From contig CAVFNZ010000002.1 of NCBI GenBank assembly GCA_963624095.1, positions 1 through 55,268 of the forward strand: 55,268 nucleotides of DNA, in the 5' to 3' direction. The position numbers were made by a program, and so were the translations under genes. The notes under the pieces are model-generated. The model was not told the DNA's origin and ran no database searches. It was given only the letters and a program-made list of their open reading frames with translations. This document shows positions 1 to 8,489 of the stretch, in pieces. This DNA comes from Phocaeicola_A sp963624095 (GTDB lineage: Bacteria > Bacteroidota > Bacteroidia > Bacteroidales > Bacteroidaceae). Each line of letters opens with the position of its first letter. Positions within the stretch are counted from its first letter, which is position 1.

Positions 1-105
1 TAAGATTGCACGGAATCAAGGAAATTGAGCGAAGAATACAGATTATCGGTCAAAGTATCCCTGTTGGTTCAGAAAAAAAACGTACTTTTGCGCACAATCA
101 AAGGA

Positions 106-765
106 ATGACTATGAATAACCGTTCGCGCAAGGATACAGACAAGGTGCCGGAACCTACGCTGAGAAGGCTTCCGTGGTATCTCTCCAATGCCAAGTTGTT
201 GAGGGATAAAGGCGAGCGGTATGTTTCCTCTACCCAAATCTCCAAGGAAATCAATATCGACGCTTCGCAGATTGCCAAGGACTTGTCCTATGTGAACATC
301 TCCGGCCGCACCCGTGTGGGCTACGATGTGGACGAGCTGATAGCCGTATTGGAAGGATTCCTCGGCTTCACGCGGATGCACAAAGCCTTTCTGTTTGGTG
401 CCGGCAGCTTGGGACAGGCGTTACTGGGCGATTCCGGTCTGACCCACTTCGGCCTCGAAATAGTGGCGGCTTTCGATGTCAATCCCGAACTGGTAGGGAA
501 GGAGATCAATCATATCCCTATATTCCATACCGACAACTTCCCCGAGAAGATGAAAGCCTATAACGTCAACATCGGTGTGCTGACCGTACCCATCAACATT
601 GCGCAGAAGGTGACGGACGATATGGTAGCCGGTGGCATCAAGGCGGTGTGGAACTTCACCCCGTTCCGTATCCGCGTACCCGAACAGATAGTCGTGCAGA
701 ACACGTCCCTCTACGCCCACTTGGCGGTAATGTTTAACCGGTTGAACTTTAATCAGATAAAATAA
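106..765 (+). CDS. rex: Redox-sensing transcriptional repressor Rex
   Basis: Rex represses fermentation and respiration genes and leaves DNA when NADH rises. The 219-residue product has an N-terminal winged-helix region (about 15-85, with SSTQISKEINIDASQIAKDL as recognition segment) and a Rossmann NAD(H)-binding domain that starts at GAGSLG (98-103). It ends in a helix (SLYAHLAVMFNRLNF) typical of the Rex domain swap. The reading frame stays open upstream to a TTG at 25, but family length (about 210-220) favours ATG 106 or ATG 112. The stop overlaps the next start by one base (TAATG), so it is translationally coupled to the hydrolase gene. Identity is firm; the exact start is not. Confidence 0.93.
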   Translation: MTMNNRSRKDTDKVPEPTLRRLPWYLSNAKLLRDKGERYVSSTQISKEINIDASQIAKDLSYVNISGRTRVGYDVDELIAVLEGFLGFTRMHKAFLFGAGSLGQALLGDSGLTHFGLEIVAAFDVNPELVGKEINHIPIFHTDNFPEKMKAYNVNIGVLTVPINIAQKVTDDMVAGGIKAVWNFTPFRIRVPEQIVVQNTSLYAHLAVMFNRLNFNQIK

Positions 766-1382
766 TGAAGATTCTTGCTGTTGGCATGAACTATGCTGAC
801 CATGTGAAAGAATTGGACGGCACATTCGTTCGTCCCGAAGAGCCTGTGATATTCCTCAAGCCCGACTCGGCGTTGCTGAAGGACGGAAAGCCTTTCTTCA
901 TTCCCGACTTCTCCAACGATGTGCAGTACGAGACCGAACTGGTGGTGCGCATCTGCCGGTTGGGCAAGGGCATCTCCGAGCGTTTCGCTCATCGCTACTA
1001 TGATGCGGTGACGCTGGGGATAGACTTTACCGCACGCGATTTGCAGCGAAAGGCCCGTGCAGTCGGCAATCCCTGGGATTTGAGCAAAGGGTTCGACAGC
1101 TCCGCCGTCATTGGCGACTTCGTGCCGGTGGAGAAGGTGGGAGACATCCAACAGCTCCATTTCCGTCTGGACATTGACGGGACTACCGTGCAGCAAGGCT
1201 GCACGGCGGACATGCTTTTCCGGGTGGACGAGATTATCGCCTATGTGAGCCGCTTCTATACCCTGAAGATGGGAGACCTTCTCTATACGGGAACCCCCGT
1301 AGGCGTTGGTCCCGTGCATGTTGACAATCATCTGCAGGGTTATCTCGAAGGAGAGAAGCTGCTGGACTTCTACGTCCGCTGA
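765..1382 (+). CDS. Fumarylacetoacetate hydrolase (FAH) family protein
   Basis: The 205-residue protein matches the short FAH/YcgM-type fold: ILAVGMNYADHVKEL at the N terminus, EPVIFLKPDSALL, then the metal-binding segment YETELVVRI and DFTARDLQRKA. Family members hydrolyse or decarboxylate 2-oxo acids such as acylpyruvates or oxaloacetate with Mg or Mn. The substrate cannot be told from sequence. It starts on the last base of the rex stop codon and ispF follows 36 bp later, so the three genes probably share a transcript. This arrangement could place it under the same redox-linked transcription unit as rex. Confidence 0.85.
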   Translation: MKILAVGMNYADHVKELDGTFVRPEEPVIFLKPDSALLKDGKPFFIPDFSNDVQYETELVVRICRLGKGISERFAHRYYDAVTLGIDFTARDLQRKARAVGNPWDLSKGFDSSAVIGDFVPVEKVGDIQQLHFRLDIDGTTVQQGCTADMLFRVDEIIAYVSRFYTLKMGDLLYTGTPVGVGPVHVDNHLQGYLEGEKLLDFYVR

Positions 1383-1418
1383 TACCATTACCTTATAAGA
1401 CATCAAACAGAAAGGAAA

Positions 1419-1901
1419 ATGATGAATATCCGTGTGGGATTTGGATTCGATGTGCACGCCTTGGTAGAGGGCCGTGCGTTGTGGTTGGGCGGCATCCGCC
1501 TCGAACATGAGAAGGGACTGTTGGGCCACTCGGATGCCGACGTGCTGATACACGCCATCTGCGATGCCCTGTTGGGAGCCGCCAACATGCGTGATATTGG
1601 CTATCACTTTCCCGACAATGACGGTGAGTTCAAGGATATCGACAGCAAGATACTGCTGGCCCGTACGGTAGACCTGATTGCGGAAAAAGGCTATAAGGTG
1701 GGCAATGTCGATGCCACGGTCTGTGCCGAACGTCCCAAGTTGAAAGCCCGTATCCCCGAGATGCAGCAAGTGTTGGCCCGCGTGATGAACGTGGACGTGG
1801 ATGCCGTTTCCATCAAGGCTACCACCACGGAAAAGCTCGGCTTTACCGGTCGTGAGGAGGGCATTTCCGCCTACGCTACCGTGCTGATAAGCAAGGAGTG
1901 A
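1419..1901 (+). CDS. ispF: 2-C-methyl-D-erythritol 2,4-cyclodiphosphate synthase
   Basis: IspF cyclises CDP-ME 2-phosphate to MEcPP in the non-mevalonate isoprenoid pathway. The 160-residue length is normal. GFGFDVHAL carries the zinc ligands Asp and His, and GHSDADVLIHAICDALLGAA is the hallmark helix with the third zinc His. The C terminus has ATTTEKLGFTGREEGISAYA, which binds the CDP moiety. Two ATG codons lie in tandem (1419 and 1422) after an AAAGGAAA ribosome-binding-like stretch. dxr, an earlier step of the same pathway, is encoded at 9348-10502 in a separate gene run. Confidence 0.96.
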   Translation: MMNIRVGFGFDVHALVEGRALWLGGIRLEHEKGLLGHSDADVLIHAICDALLGAANMRDIGYHFPDNDGEFKDIDSKILLARTVDLIAEKGYKVGNVDATVCAERPKLKARIPEMQQVLARVMNVDVDAVSIKATTTEKLGFTGREEGISAYATVLISKE

Positions 1902-1942
1902 GCCTAATTACAGAGCCATGTTGCAGGACTTCTGGGGCTGCA

Positions 1943-2833
1943 CTATACCGCTAAAAGGCCGATGGTGAGCAACAGGCCGAAGATGAAGATGTTGCGGGCC
2001 GTTTCACCCAACACCTTGTTCAGTCCGCGTCCCTTGTTGATGCGTACCAGGTGTCCGTAGCTGATGGCGTGCGGTATCAGGTAGAGCAGTGGCAGGTTCG
2101 CGGCCATCAAACGTCCGTTGAAGATGAGTGTGGAGCAAAGAAAGACACCCGCGATGCCTGTAAGCAGATAGCCTAATCGGCCGGCTCTCGCTCCGAAACG
2201 TACCACCAAGGTGCGCTTGCCGCTCAGCTTGTCCTGTTCTCTGTCCCGGTAATTGTTGACCATCAGAAGCGTGTCAATGACCAGTCCGCACGCCAAGGCG
2301 GTCAGTGTAACCTCCCACGTCCATTTGTGCAGCTGCACATAGTAGGTGAAGCCAACCGGTACGATTCCAAAGAAGAGTATGACCAACAGGTCGCCCCAAC
2401 CCCAGTAGGATAGGCGGGTGGTATAGAGAAACGCGAAGACCACGCAAACAACGCCCACGAGAATCAATTCCATTCCGCCCCAACAGATTAATGGCAGGCC
2501 GATGCCGCAGGCCAACACGGTGGTTAGGGCGATGCCGCGCTTCATGGCGTTGGTGGTAATCCATCCTTGTGCGCACGCCCGTTTGGGACCTAACCGGTCC
2601 TCACGGTCGCTGCCTTTGACGAAGTCGTAGTAGTCGTTGATGAAGTTAGCGTCTATCTGCATGACGAAGGCGAACAACAGACAGAGTACGAAGGGAATTG
2701 GTTGGAACAGAACACCTGCATCGGTGTATGCCAACGCCGAGCCGACGAGTACGGGTACAGCGGCGGCGGTGAGGGTCTTTGGCCGTGCGGCCAATATCCA
2801 TGCTTTCAGTGAATTGACTTTAATATCGCTCAT
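1943..2833 (-). CDS. menA: 1,4-dihydroxy-2-naphthoate polyprenyltransferase
   Basis: MenA attaches the polyprenyl chain to dihydroxynaphthoate in menaquinone synthesis at the inner membrane. The 296-residue protein is almost wholly hydrophobic with about eight or nine membrane spans. It holds the two UbiA-family Asp-rich motifs, NDYYDFVKGSDRED and NNYRDREQDKLSGKRTL, which bind the Mg-prenyl-diphosphate. The start codon lies inside the nadD coding end (14-bp overlap), so it is the last gene of the yicC-gmk-small membrane protein-nadD-menA run. It converges on ispF. Confidence 0.93.
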   Translation of the reverse strand: MSDIKVNSLKAWILAARPKTLTAAAVPVLVGSALAYTDAGVLFQPIPFVLCLLFAFVMQIDANFINDYYDFVKGSDREDRLGPKRACAQGWITTNAMKRGIALTTVLACGIGLPLICWGGMELILVGVVCVVFAFLYTTRLSYWGWGDLLVILFFGIVPVGFTYYVQLHKWTWEVTLTALACGLVIDTLLMVNNYRDREQDKLSGKRTLVVRFGARAGRLGYLLTGIAGVFLCSTLIFNGRLMAANLPLLYLIPHAISYGHLVRINKGRGLNKVLGETARNIFIFGLLLTIGLLAV

Positions 2834-3410
2834 GATTATGCTCTTGAAGGTAACGAGATACGGCAGGCGGTAGGAAGAAACGTATATCCTTCCCGGCCTT
2901 GAGACTTTTGCGGATAAACGTGGAACTGATGTCCAGTAGGGGGGCGTTGACGAGCTTTACCGAGTCTGGAAGCGTCGACGCGTCTATGGGGTAGCCCGGA
3001 CGGGGGTAGACCAGCAGCTGGTACTGTGAGAGGATGCGTTCATACTGATACCAGTCGGTGAAGCAGCTCCAATTGTCACTCCCGATGATGGGGAGGAAGC
3101 GAACCTCCGGATAGCGTACTTTCAAGGCGTTGAGCGTGCTCACCATGTACGAAGGTCGCGGCAGTTGGAACTCGATGTCCGTCACCTTGAAACGGGGATA
3201 CCCGTCGATGGCCTCCTTCACCAGGCGCAAGCGCAAATCGTCGTCCCACAGGTCGGCATGCGCTTTCAGCGGATTGTGCGGACTCACCATGAACCACAAC
3301 TCGTCTATGTCGCCATACTCGCACAGGTAGTTGGCCAAGGCCAGATGCCCGATGTGTATGGGACTGAACGAACCTCCCAGCAGTCCGACCGTCAGAGCCT
3401 TTTCTTCCAT
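2820..3410 (-). CDS. nadD: Nicotinate-nucleotide adenylyltransferase
   Basis: NadD adenylates nicotinate mononucleotide in NAD synthesis. The 196-residue protein starts with MEEKALTVGLLGGSFSPIHI; GGSFSPIHIGH is the nucleotidyltransferase loop and (H/T)xGH motif. The second signature, ISSTFIRKSL, lies near the C terminus. The frame is open about 230 bp further upstream, but that part is out-of-frame sequence of the neighbouring small membrane protein gene and a His/Arg-rich shadow, so the ATG at 3410 is chosen. It overlaps the 59-residue gene upstream by 19 bp and menA downstream by 14 bp. Confidence 0.94.
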   Translation of the reverse strand: MEEKALTVGLLGGSFSPIHIGHLALANYLCEYGDIDELWFMVSPHNPLKAHADLWDDDLRLRLVKEAIDGYPRFKVTDIEFQLPRPSYMVSTLNALKVRYPEVRFLPIIGSDNWSCFTDWYQYERILSQYQLLVYPRPGYPIDASTLPDSVKLVNAPLLDISSTFIRKSLKAGKDIRFFLPPAVSRYLQEHNHERY

Positions 3411-3571
3411 CGCCAACAAATCCAAAGTTGTGAAATGGAGAGGACGAGCATCACCGACACGATGATGTAATGTCTCATCATGAGGGCCAGCAGACCCACC
3501 GCAAGGGCGGCGATGGTGATGAGGATGCTGACAATCACCATCCATTTGGCTGTTTGGTTGACGGGTTTCAT
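3392..3571 (-). CDS. Small two-span membrane protein (59 aa)
   Basis: This short gene lies between gmk and nadD. It starts at ATG 3571 (MKPVNQTAKWMVIVSILITI) and stops with TGA at 3392-3394. Two hydrophobic segments are clear, about residues 11-29 and 32-51, and the tail is basic (WRWKKRL), which fits an inner-membrane hairpin. It starts 8 bp after the gmk stop and overlaps the start of nadD by 19 bp, the tight packing of a translated operon member. The function is unknown and I assign no family. Support is the reading frame, the membrane pattern and the coupling, not a recognised motif. Confidence 0.75.
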   Translation of the reverse strand: MKPVNQTAKWMVIVSILITIAALAVGLLALMMRHYIIVSVMLVLSISQLWICWRWKKRL

Positions 3572-3579
3572 GGTGTGTG

Positions 3580-4146
3580 TTATTTTTGAATGAATGTTTC
3601 GATGATATGTCGGGCCTCTGCCTTGGCTTTCTCAAGGTCATCGTTCACGATGACGACATCGAACTTCGGCGCGAAGCTCAGCTCGTAGGCGGCCTTGTCG
3701 ACACGGCTCTTTATCACCTCCGGGGCATCCGTGCCCCGTCCGATGAGCCGCCGTTCCAACTCCTCAATCGAAGGCGGTTGGATAAAGACGGAAAGTGCCC
3801 GGTCGCCGTAATACTTCTTGATGTTGCAGCCTCCCACCACATCCACGTCGAATACCACGTTCTGTCCCGCCTCCAACTGCTTCTCCACTTGCGCTTTCAG
3901 CGTACCGTAGAAGCGGTCGGGGTAGACCTCCTCGTATTCCAGGAACTCATTGTTGGCAATGCGTTGGCGGAATTCATCGGGAGTGAGGAAGAAATACTCC
4001 ACTCCGTCCCGTTCCGTTCCGCGTGGCGCGCGGCTGGTGGCCGATATGGAAAAGGTCAGATGCAACGGTTGCGTGAGCAGATAGTTGATGATGGTCGACT
4101 TGCCCGACCCTGACGGTGCTGAGAAGATGATGAGTTTGCCTGCCAT
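3580..4146 (-). CDS. gmk: Guanylate kinase
   Basis: Guanylate kinase makes GDP from GMP and ATP. The 188-residue length is usual for bacteria. The P-loop is SAPSGSGKST at the N terminus. The GMP-binding region follows as SRAPRGTERDGVEYFFLTPDEF, and FDVDVVGGCNIKK is the family's lid-proximal strand. It lies 14 bp downstream of yicC on the same strand, a pairing common in Bacteroidetes and other phyla. Confidence 0.96.
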   Translation of the reverse strand: MAGKLIIFSAPSGSGKSTIINYLLTQPLHLTFSISATSRAPRGTERDGVEYFFLTPDEFRQRIANNEFLEYEEVYPDRFYGTLKAQVEKQLEAGQNVVFDVDVVGGCNIKKYYGDRALSVFIQPPSIEELERRLIGRGTDAPEVIKSRVDKAAYELSFAPKFDVVIVNDDLEKAKAEARHIIETFIQK

Positions 4147-4160
4147 GATACCTATCCTTT

Positions 4161-5036
4161 TTACATTACGTTCAGAACCTGTTCCTTTATCTGCTCCAGC
4201 TCGTCTTTCATCTTCACCACGATGTTCTGCATCTCGGCTTGGTTCGACTTGCTGCCCGTGGTGTTTATCTCACGACCCATCTCCTGGGCGATGAACCCGA
4301 GCTTCTTGCCCTGTCCGTGTCCGCTGCGCATCGTTTCGCGGAAGTAATTCAGGTGGTTGGCGAGACGTTGTTTCTCTTCGTTGATGTCCAACTTCTCTAT
4401 GTAGTAAATCAGCTCCTGCTCCAGTCTGTTTTTGTCGTAGTCCACTCCGATGGTCTTTTCCAGCGTCTCCACGATGCGGTCGCGTATCTTGCCCACGCGT
4501 TCCGTTTCGTACGGCTCTATTGATTTCAGCAAGGCTTCGATGTTGTCGATTTTCTCGGTGAACTTCTTCTCTAACGCGGCACCTTCCTGCACACGGAATG
4601 CCACCAGGTTGTCGATAGACTCTTGCACGGCGGCGGCTGTCACGGCCCATTCCTCATCCGTCAGCTCCTGTACGTCCGGTTTGGCGGTCACGTCGGGCAG
4701 GCGGAGCAGCGTGTAGAACCAGTCCGTGGGCAAGGGTATGCCCGTGGAGGCGGAAATCTCCTTTATCTGATTATAGTAGCTTTCCAGGATCGTGGTGTTG
4801 ATGGAGGTGGCCGTCTCTGCCGTGTCCTTCTCCGTCCAGATGCAGAAATCCACTTTGCCGCGTTCCAGTGCCTTGGTTATCAGGTTGCGGATCTCCATCT
4901 CTTTCTCCCTGTAAGCCGGAGCGATGCGCGTGGATATGTCGAGGACTTTGCTATTGAGCGACTTTATTTCAACGTTGATCTTCTTCCCGTTGAACTCGGC
5001 TGTCGCTTTGCCGTATCCTGTCATTGATAGTATCAT
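4161..5036 (-). CDS. YicC/YloC family endoribonuclease
   Basis: The 291-residue product begins MILSMTGYGKATAEFNGKKI, the conserved YicC N terminus, and ends with the DUF1732 segment rich in KKLGFIAQEMGREINTTGSK, where invariant Gln, Glu, Arg and Asn residues sit. Family members in E. coli and B. subtilis are endoribonucleases linked to RNA turnover. The frame extends upstream to 5267, but the family always starts at the MTGYG segment, so ATG 5036 is used. It heads the minus-strand run with gmk and nadD and is divergent from tsaB. Confidence 0.9.
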   Translation of the reverse strand: MILSMTGYGKATAEFNGKKINVEIKSLNSKVLDISTRIAPAYREKEMEIRNLITKALERGKVDFCIWTEKDTAETATSINTTILESYYNQIKEISASTGIPLPTDWFYTLLRLPDVTAKPDVQELTDEEWAVTAAAVQESIDNLVAFRVQEGAALEKKFTEKIDNIEALLKSIEPYETERVGKIRDRIVETLEKTIGVDYDKNRLEQELIYYIEKLDINEEKQRLANHLNYFRETMRSGHGQGKKLGFIAQEMGREINTTGSKSNQAEMQNIVVKMKDELEQIKEQVLNVM

Positions 5037-5054
5037 GCTTAAACTATTTTTCTG

Positions 5055-5116
5055 CAAAAGTAGTGAATTTGTCCCATCCCGTTGCAGTTCGGCCTTGATA
5101 AATGAACGTATATTTG
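5055..5116. promoter_or_regulatory. Divergent promoter elements between yicC and tsaB
   Basis: On the minus strand TACTTTTG (reverse complement of 5055-5062) fits the Bacteroides -7 box TAnnTTTG ahead of yicC. On the plus strand TATATTTG at 5109-5116 fits the same box and points to tsaB. A -33 TTG is weak for both (TTGC at 5082-5085 is 23 bp from the plus box). A further TAAGTTTG at 5200-5207 lies close to the tsaB start. Confidence 0.45.
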
Positions 5117-5226
5117 CGTGCGGGGACTTAATAAAGCCTAAAAGCCCGGTTTGTGAGCGTTTTCTTTCTGACGAAGGGCAGAGTTTGAAAGATTTTGTGT
5201 AAGTTTGCATCCTTGTAGAATAGTGA

Positions 5227-5925
5227 ATGAAGAGTATGCCGTGTATTTTACATATCGAGACATCCACGGATGTCTGCTCTGTGGCCGTGAGCCAAGACGG
5301 TCAGTGCATTTTTTCAAAGGAAGACCGTAAGGGACCTTCACACGCTGTGCTTTTGGGTCTCTTCGTGCAGGAAGCCCTTTCGTTTGCCGACTCTCACGCC
5401 ATCCCTGTGGATGCCGTTGCCGTGAGCTGTGGCCCGGGTTCCTATACCGGACTGCGCATCGGCGTGTCCACGGCGAAGGGGGTCTGCTACGGACGCGACC
5501 TGCCTCTGATAGCCGTGCCCACGCTTCGGCTGCTGTGCGTGCCCGTTTTACTGCAACAGGAGTTGCCGGATGACGCACTGCTCTGTCCGATGCTGGACGC
5601 TCGTCGCATGGAGGTCTATGCCGCGGTGTATGACCGTGCCCTCAACCCTTTGCGAGACACGGCGGCCGACATTGTGGACGAGCACTCCTACGAAGAGTTT
5701 CTTGACCGCCATCCGGTCTACTTCTTCGGCAATGGGGCGGCCAAGTGCAAGAGTCGCCTGACGCACCCCAACGCCCGCTTCATCGACGATGTGGTGCCCT
5801 TGGCGCAATGGATGTTCCCCCTGGCGGACAGAGACCTGAACAACCGGAACTTCCAGGATGTGGCCTACTTTGAGCCCTTCTATCTGAAGGAGTTTGTGGC
5901 TTCCAAGCCTAAGAAGCTGCTGTGA
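5227..5925 (+). CDS. tsaB: tRNA threonylcarbamoyladenosine biosynthesis protein TsaB
   Basis: TsaB is the non-catalytic ASKHA-fold partner of TsaD in making t6A37 of ANN-decoding tRNAs. The 232-residue protein has CILHIETSTDVCSVAV at the N terminus and the hallmark VSCGPGSYTGLRIGVSTAKG. The start can be ATG 5227 or ATG 5236 (MPCILH). It is the first gene of the plus-strand run that continues through DUF4290, murA, rimM, an M23 peptidase, dxr and rseP. Confidence 0.92.
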   Translation: MKSMPCILHIETSTDVCSVAVSQDGQCIFSKEDRKGPSHAVLLGLFVQEALSFADSHAIPVDAVAVSCGPGSYTGLRIGVSTAKGVCYGRDLPLIAVPTLRLLCVPVLLQQELPDDALLCPMLDARRMEVYAAVYDRALNPLRDTAADIVDEHSYEEFLDRHPVYFFGNGAAKCKSRLTHPNARFIDDVVPLAQWMFPLADRDLNNRNFQDVAYFEPFYLKEFVASKPKKLL

Positions 5926-5978
5926 GCCACGGATGTAGACAAGAAAGAACCTGAACTAAAATAATAAGAGAAAGATAA

Positions 5979-6605
5979 ATGGACAAACATTTGGAGTACA
6001 ATACCCAACGGGAAAAGTTGCCTCTGCCGGAGTATGGACGTGGCATACAGAACATGGTGGATTATGCCTTGACCATCGAAGACCGTCACGAGCGCCAGCG
6101 TTGTGCCAACACCATCATCAACATCATGGGTAACATGTTTCCCCATTTGAGGGACGTGCCCGACTTTAACCATAAGTTGTGGGATCACTTGGCCATCATG
6201 GCCGATTATAAGTTGGACATCGATTACCCTTACGAGATATCCAAGCAGAACGGCCTGAACGTGAAACCCGAAGCGATGCCGTATCACAACGGCCCTATCC
6301 GTTATCGCCACTACGGACACTTGATAGAGGAACTCATCAACCAGGCGGCGCAGATGCCCGACGGCCCCGAACGCCGTCAGCTGGTGCGCATGATTGCCAC
6401 CCACATGAAGAAAGATTTCATCGTGTGGAACAAAGACACGGTGGACGACCAAAAGATATTTGACGACATTGAGGAATATTCGCACGGCAAGATACATATC
6501 TCCGTCAACGAGCTTCAGCTGATGGACAATCCTACCGCTCCCCAACAACGCAACTTCACGCCGCGTAAGCGTCAGTCCAACAACGGACAGAAACGGAGAT
6601 ACTGA
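5979..6605 (+). CDS. DUF4290 family protein
   Basis: This 208-residue protein matches the Bacteroidetes family DUF4290 (LPLPEYGRGIQNMVDYAL, then NIMGNMFPHLRDVPDFNHKL). It has no signal peptide or membrane span, is rich in charged residues and His, and ends in a basic tail (RKRQSNNGQKRRY) that could bind nucleic acid. The function is not known. Its place between tsaB and murA suggests a core cytoplasmic role, which is only inference. Confidence 0.85.
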   Translation: MDKHLEYNTQREKLPLPEYGRGIQNMVDYALTIEDRHERQRCANTIINIMGNMFPHLRDVPDFNHKLWDHLAIMADYKLDIDYPYEISKQNGLNVKPEAMPYHNGPIRYRHYGHLIEELINQAAQMPDGPERRQLVRMIATHMKKDFIVWNKDTVDDQKIFDDIEEYSHGKIHISVNELQLMDNPTAPQQRNFTPRKRQSNNGQKRRY

Positions 6606-6638
6606 TAACCATACTATTAACCCGAAACTCTGCACGCT

Positions 6639-7943
6639 ATGGCATCGTTTGTTATTGAAGGTGGACACAAACTGAAGGGCGACATCCGTCCGCAGGGGGC
6701 CAAGAATGAAGCCCTCCAGATTCTCTGTGCCGTGCTGTTGACCGAAGAGGAGGTGACGGTGCGCAACGTGCCGGACATACTGGATGTGAACAACCTGATT
6801 CAGTTGCTGCGCGACATGGGGGTGAAAGTCACCAAGAACGGTACCGAATCCTATACGTTCAAAGCCGACAACGTAGACCTTGCCTACATCGAGAGCGCGG
6901 AGTTTCTGAAGACCTGCAACAAGTTGCGCGGCTCTGTCATGCTCATCGGTCCGATGTTGTCACGCTTCGGCAAGGCCATGCTGGCAAAGCCGGGAGGTGA
7001 CAAGATAGGACGCCGTCGGTTGGATACACACTTCTATGGCATTCAGAAATTGGGTGCGGAGCTTCGCTACGATGCCGATAAGGAGGCATTTGTGGTTGAG
7101 GGCGATCATTTGCGCGGCACCTATATGCTGTTGGACGAAGCCTCCGTTACCGGCACGGCCAACATCGTGATGGCGGCCGTGTTGGCAGAGGGTGAGACCA
7201 CCATCTACAACGCCGCATGCGAACCTTACCTGCAACAACTCTGCCACGCGCTCAACCGCATGGGAGCCGACATCAGCGGTATAGCCTCCAATCGTCTTGT
7301 AATCCGGGGCGTGAAGACGTTGAAAGGTTGCGAACACACCATTCTGCCCGATATGATCGAGGTGGGCAGCTTCATCGGCATGGCCGCCATGACCGCCAGT
7401 GAGCTGACCATAAAGAGTGTGTCGTATGGCAACCTGGGCATCATTCCCGAGAGCTTCCGCCGTTTGGGCATTCGGATGGAGCAACGAGGCGATGACATCT
7501 ACATCCCCGAGCAGGAACATTACGAGATAGAATCCTTTATGGACGGCTCTATCATGACCATTGCCGACGCTCCTTGGCCGGGACTGACACCCGACTTGCT
7601 GAGCGTTCTCTTGGTGGTGGCTACACAAGCCAAGGGCAGTGTGCTCATCCACCAGAAAATGTTCGAGAGCCGTCTCTTCTTCGTGGATAAGCTCATCGAC
7701 ATGGGGGCGCAGATTATCCTGTGCGACCCGCACCGGGCGGTGGTCATCGGCCACGACCGCAAATTCCGTCTGCGCGGCGGCATCATGACATCGCCCGACA
7801 TCCGTGCCGGCATTGCCCTGCTGATTGCCGCCCTTAGCGCCGAAGGCGTGAGCAAAATAAACAACATCGAACAGATAGACCGCGGCTACCAGGATATTGA
7901 GCGTCGACTCAATGCCTTGGGTGCCCGCATCACACGCGTATGA
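6639..7943 (+). CDS. murA: UDP-N-acetylglucosamine 1-carboxyvinyltransferase, Cys-to-Asp type
   Basis: MurA transfers enolpyruvate from PEP to UDP-GlcNAc, the first committed step of peptidoglycan synthesis. The 434-residue EPSP-synthase-like protein shows KNEALQILCA near the N terminus and GKAMLAKPGGDKIGRRRLD in the active-site loop. In E. coli that loop reads PGGCTIGARPVD with catalytic Cys115. Here the residue is Asp121 (codon 6999-7001). The Asp form is active in Mycobacterium and Chlamydia and is not alkylated by fosfomycin, so intrinsic fosfomycin resistance of the enzyme is predicted. The stop overlaps the rimM start as ATGA. Confidence 0.96.
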   Translation: MASFVIEGGHKLKGDIRPQGAKNEALQILCAVLLTEEEVTVRNVPDILDVNNLIQLLRDMGVKVTKNGTESYTFKADNVDLAYIESAEFLKTCNKLRGSVMLIGPMLSRFGKAMLAKPGGDKIGRRRLDTHFYGIQKLGAELRYDADKEAFVVEGDHLRGTYMLLDEASVTGTANIVMAAVLAEGETTIYNAACEPYLQQLCHALNRMGADISGIASNRLVIRGVKTLKGCEHTILPDMIEVGSFIGMAAMTASELTIKSVSYGNLGIIPESFRRLGIRMEQRGDDIYIPEQEHYEIESFMDGSIMTIADAPWPGLTPDLLSVLLVVATQAKGSVLIHQKMFESRLFFVDKLIDMGAQIILCDPHRAVVIGHDRKFRLRGGIMTSPDIRAGIALLIAALSAEGVSKINNIEQIDRGYQDIERRLNALGARITRV

Positions 7944-8476
7944 TAAAGAGAGAAGAAGTCTACAGGATAGGCAAGCTGACCAAGCCGCATGGCGTGAAGG
8001 GGGAGATAGCCTTCTCTTTCACCGATGACGTGTTCGACCGGGTGGAGTGCGATTACTTGGTCTGTTTGGTCGAAGGCATACTGGTACCCTTCTTCATGGA
8101 GGAGTATCGCTTCAAGTCCGACTCCACGGCCTTGGTGAAGTTTGAAGACATCGACACGCTGGAACAGGCGCGCCGCCTCACCAACACGGAAGTCTACTTC
8201 CCGCTGAAGCTGGCCGAAGAGGTTGCCGACGGCGAACTGTCGTGGAACTATTTCGTCGGTATGCAGGTGACGGACGTAAACAAGGGACTGCTTGGATCCA
8301 TTGTGGCGGTGGATGACACTACCGTGAACACTCTCTTTGTGGTAGACCACCAAGGTGAGGAACTGCTGATACCCGCCCGTGAGGAATTTATCGTACAGAT
8401 AGACGGCAAGAAACACCGGATAAGGATGCAACTCCCTGTGGGGCTGCTCGATATAGACCAAGTGGAGGAGATATAA
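7940..8476 (+). CDS. rimM: Ribosome maturation factor RimM
   Basis: RimM helps mature the 3' domain of 16S rRNA in the 30S subunit and binds protein S19. The 178-residue protein has the N-terminal RimM barrel (YRIGKLTKPHGVKGEIAFSF) and a C-terminal PRC-like barrel (VDHQGEELLIPAREEFIVQI). It overlaps murA by four bases. It is not next to trmD or rpsP here, unlike in Proteobacteria. Confidence 0.95.
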   Translation: MIKREEVYRIGKLTKPHGVKGEIAFSFTDDVFDRVECDYLVCLVEGILVPFFMEEYRFKSDSTALVKFEDIDTLEQARRLTNTEVYFPLKLAEEVADGELSWNYFVGMQVTDVNKGLLGSIVAVDDTTVNTLFVVDHQGEELLIPAREEFIVQIDGKKHRIRMQLPVGLLDIDQVEEI

Positions 8477-8489
8477 AAGTTGACGCGGC

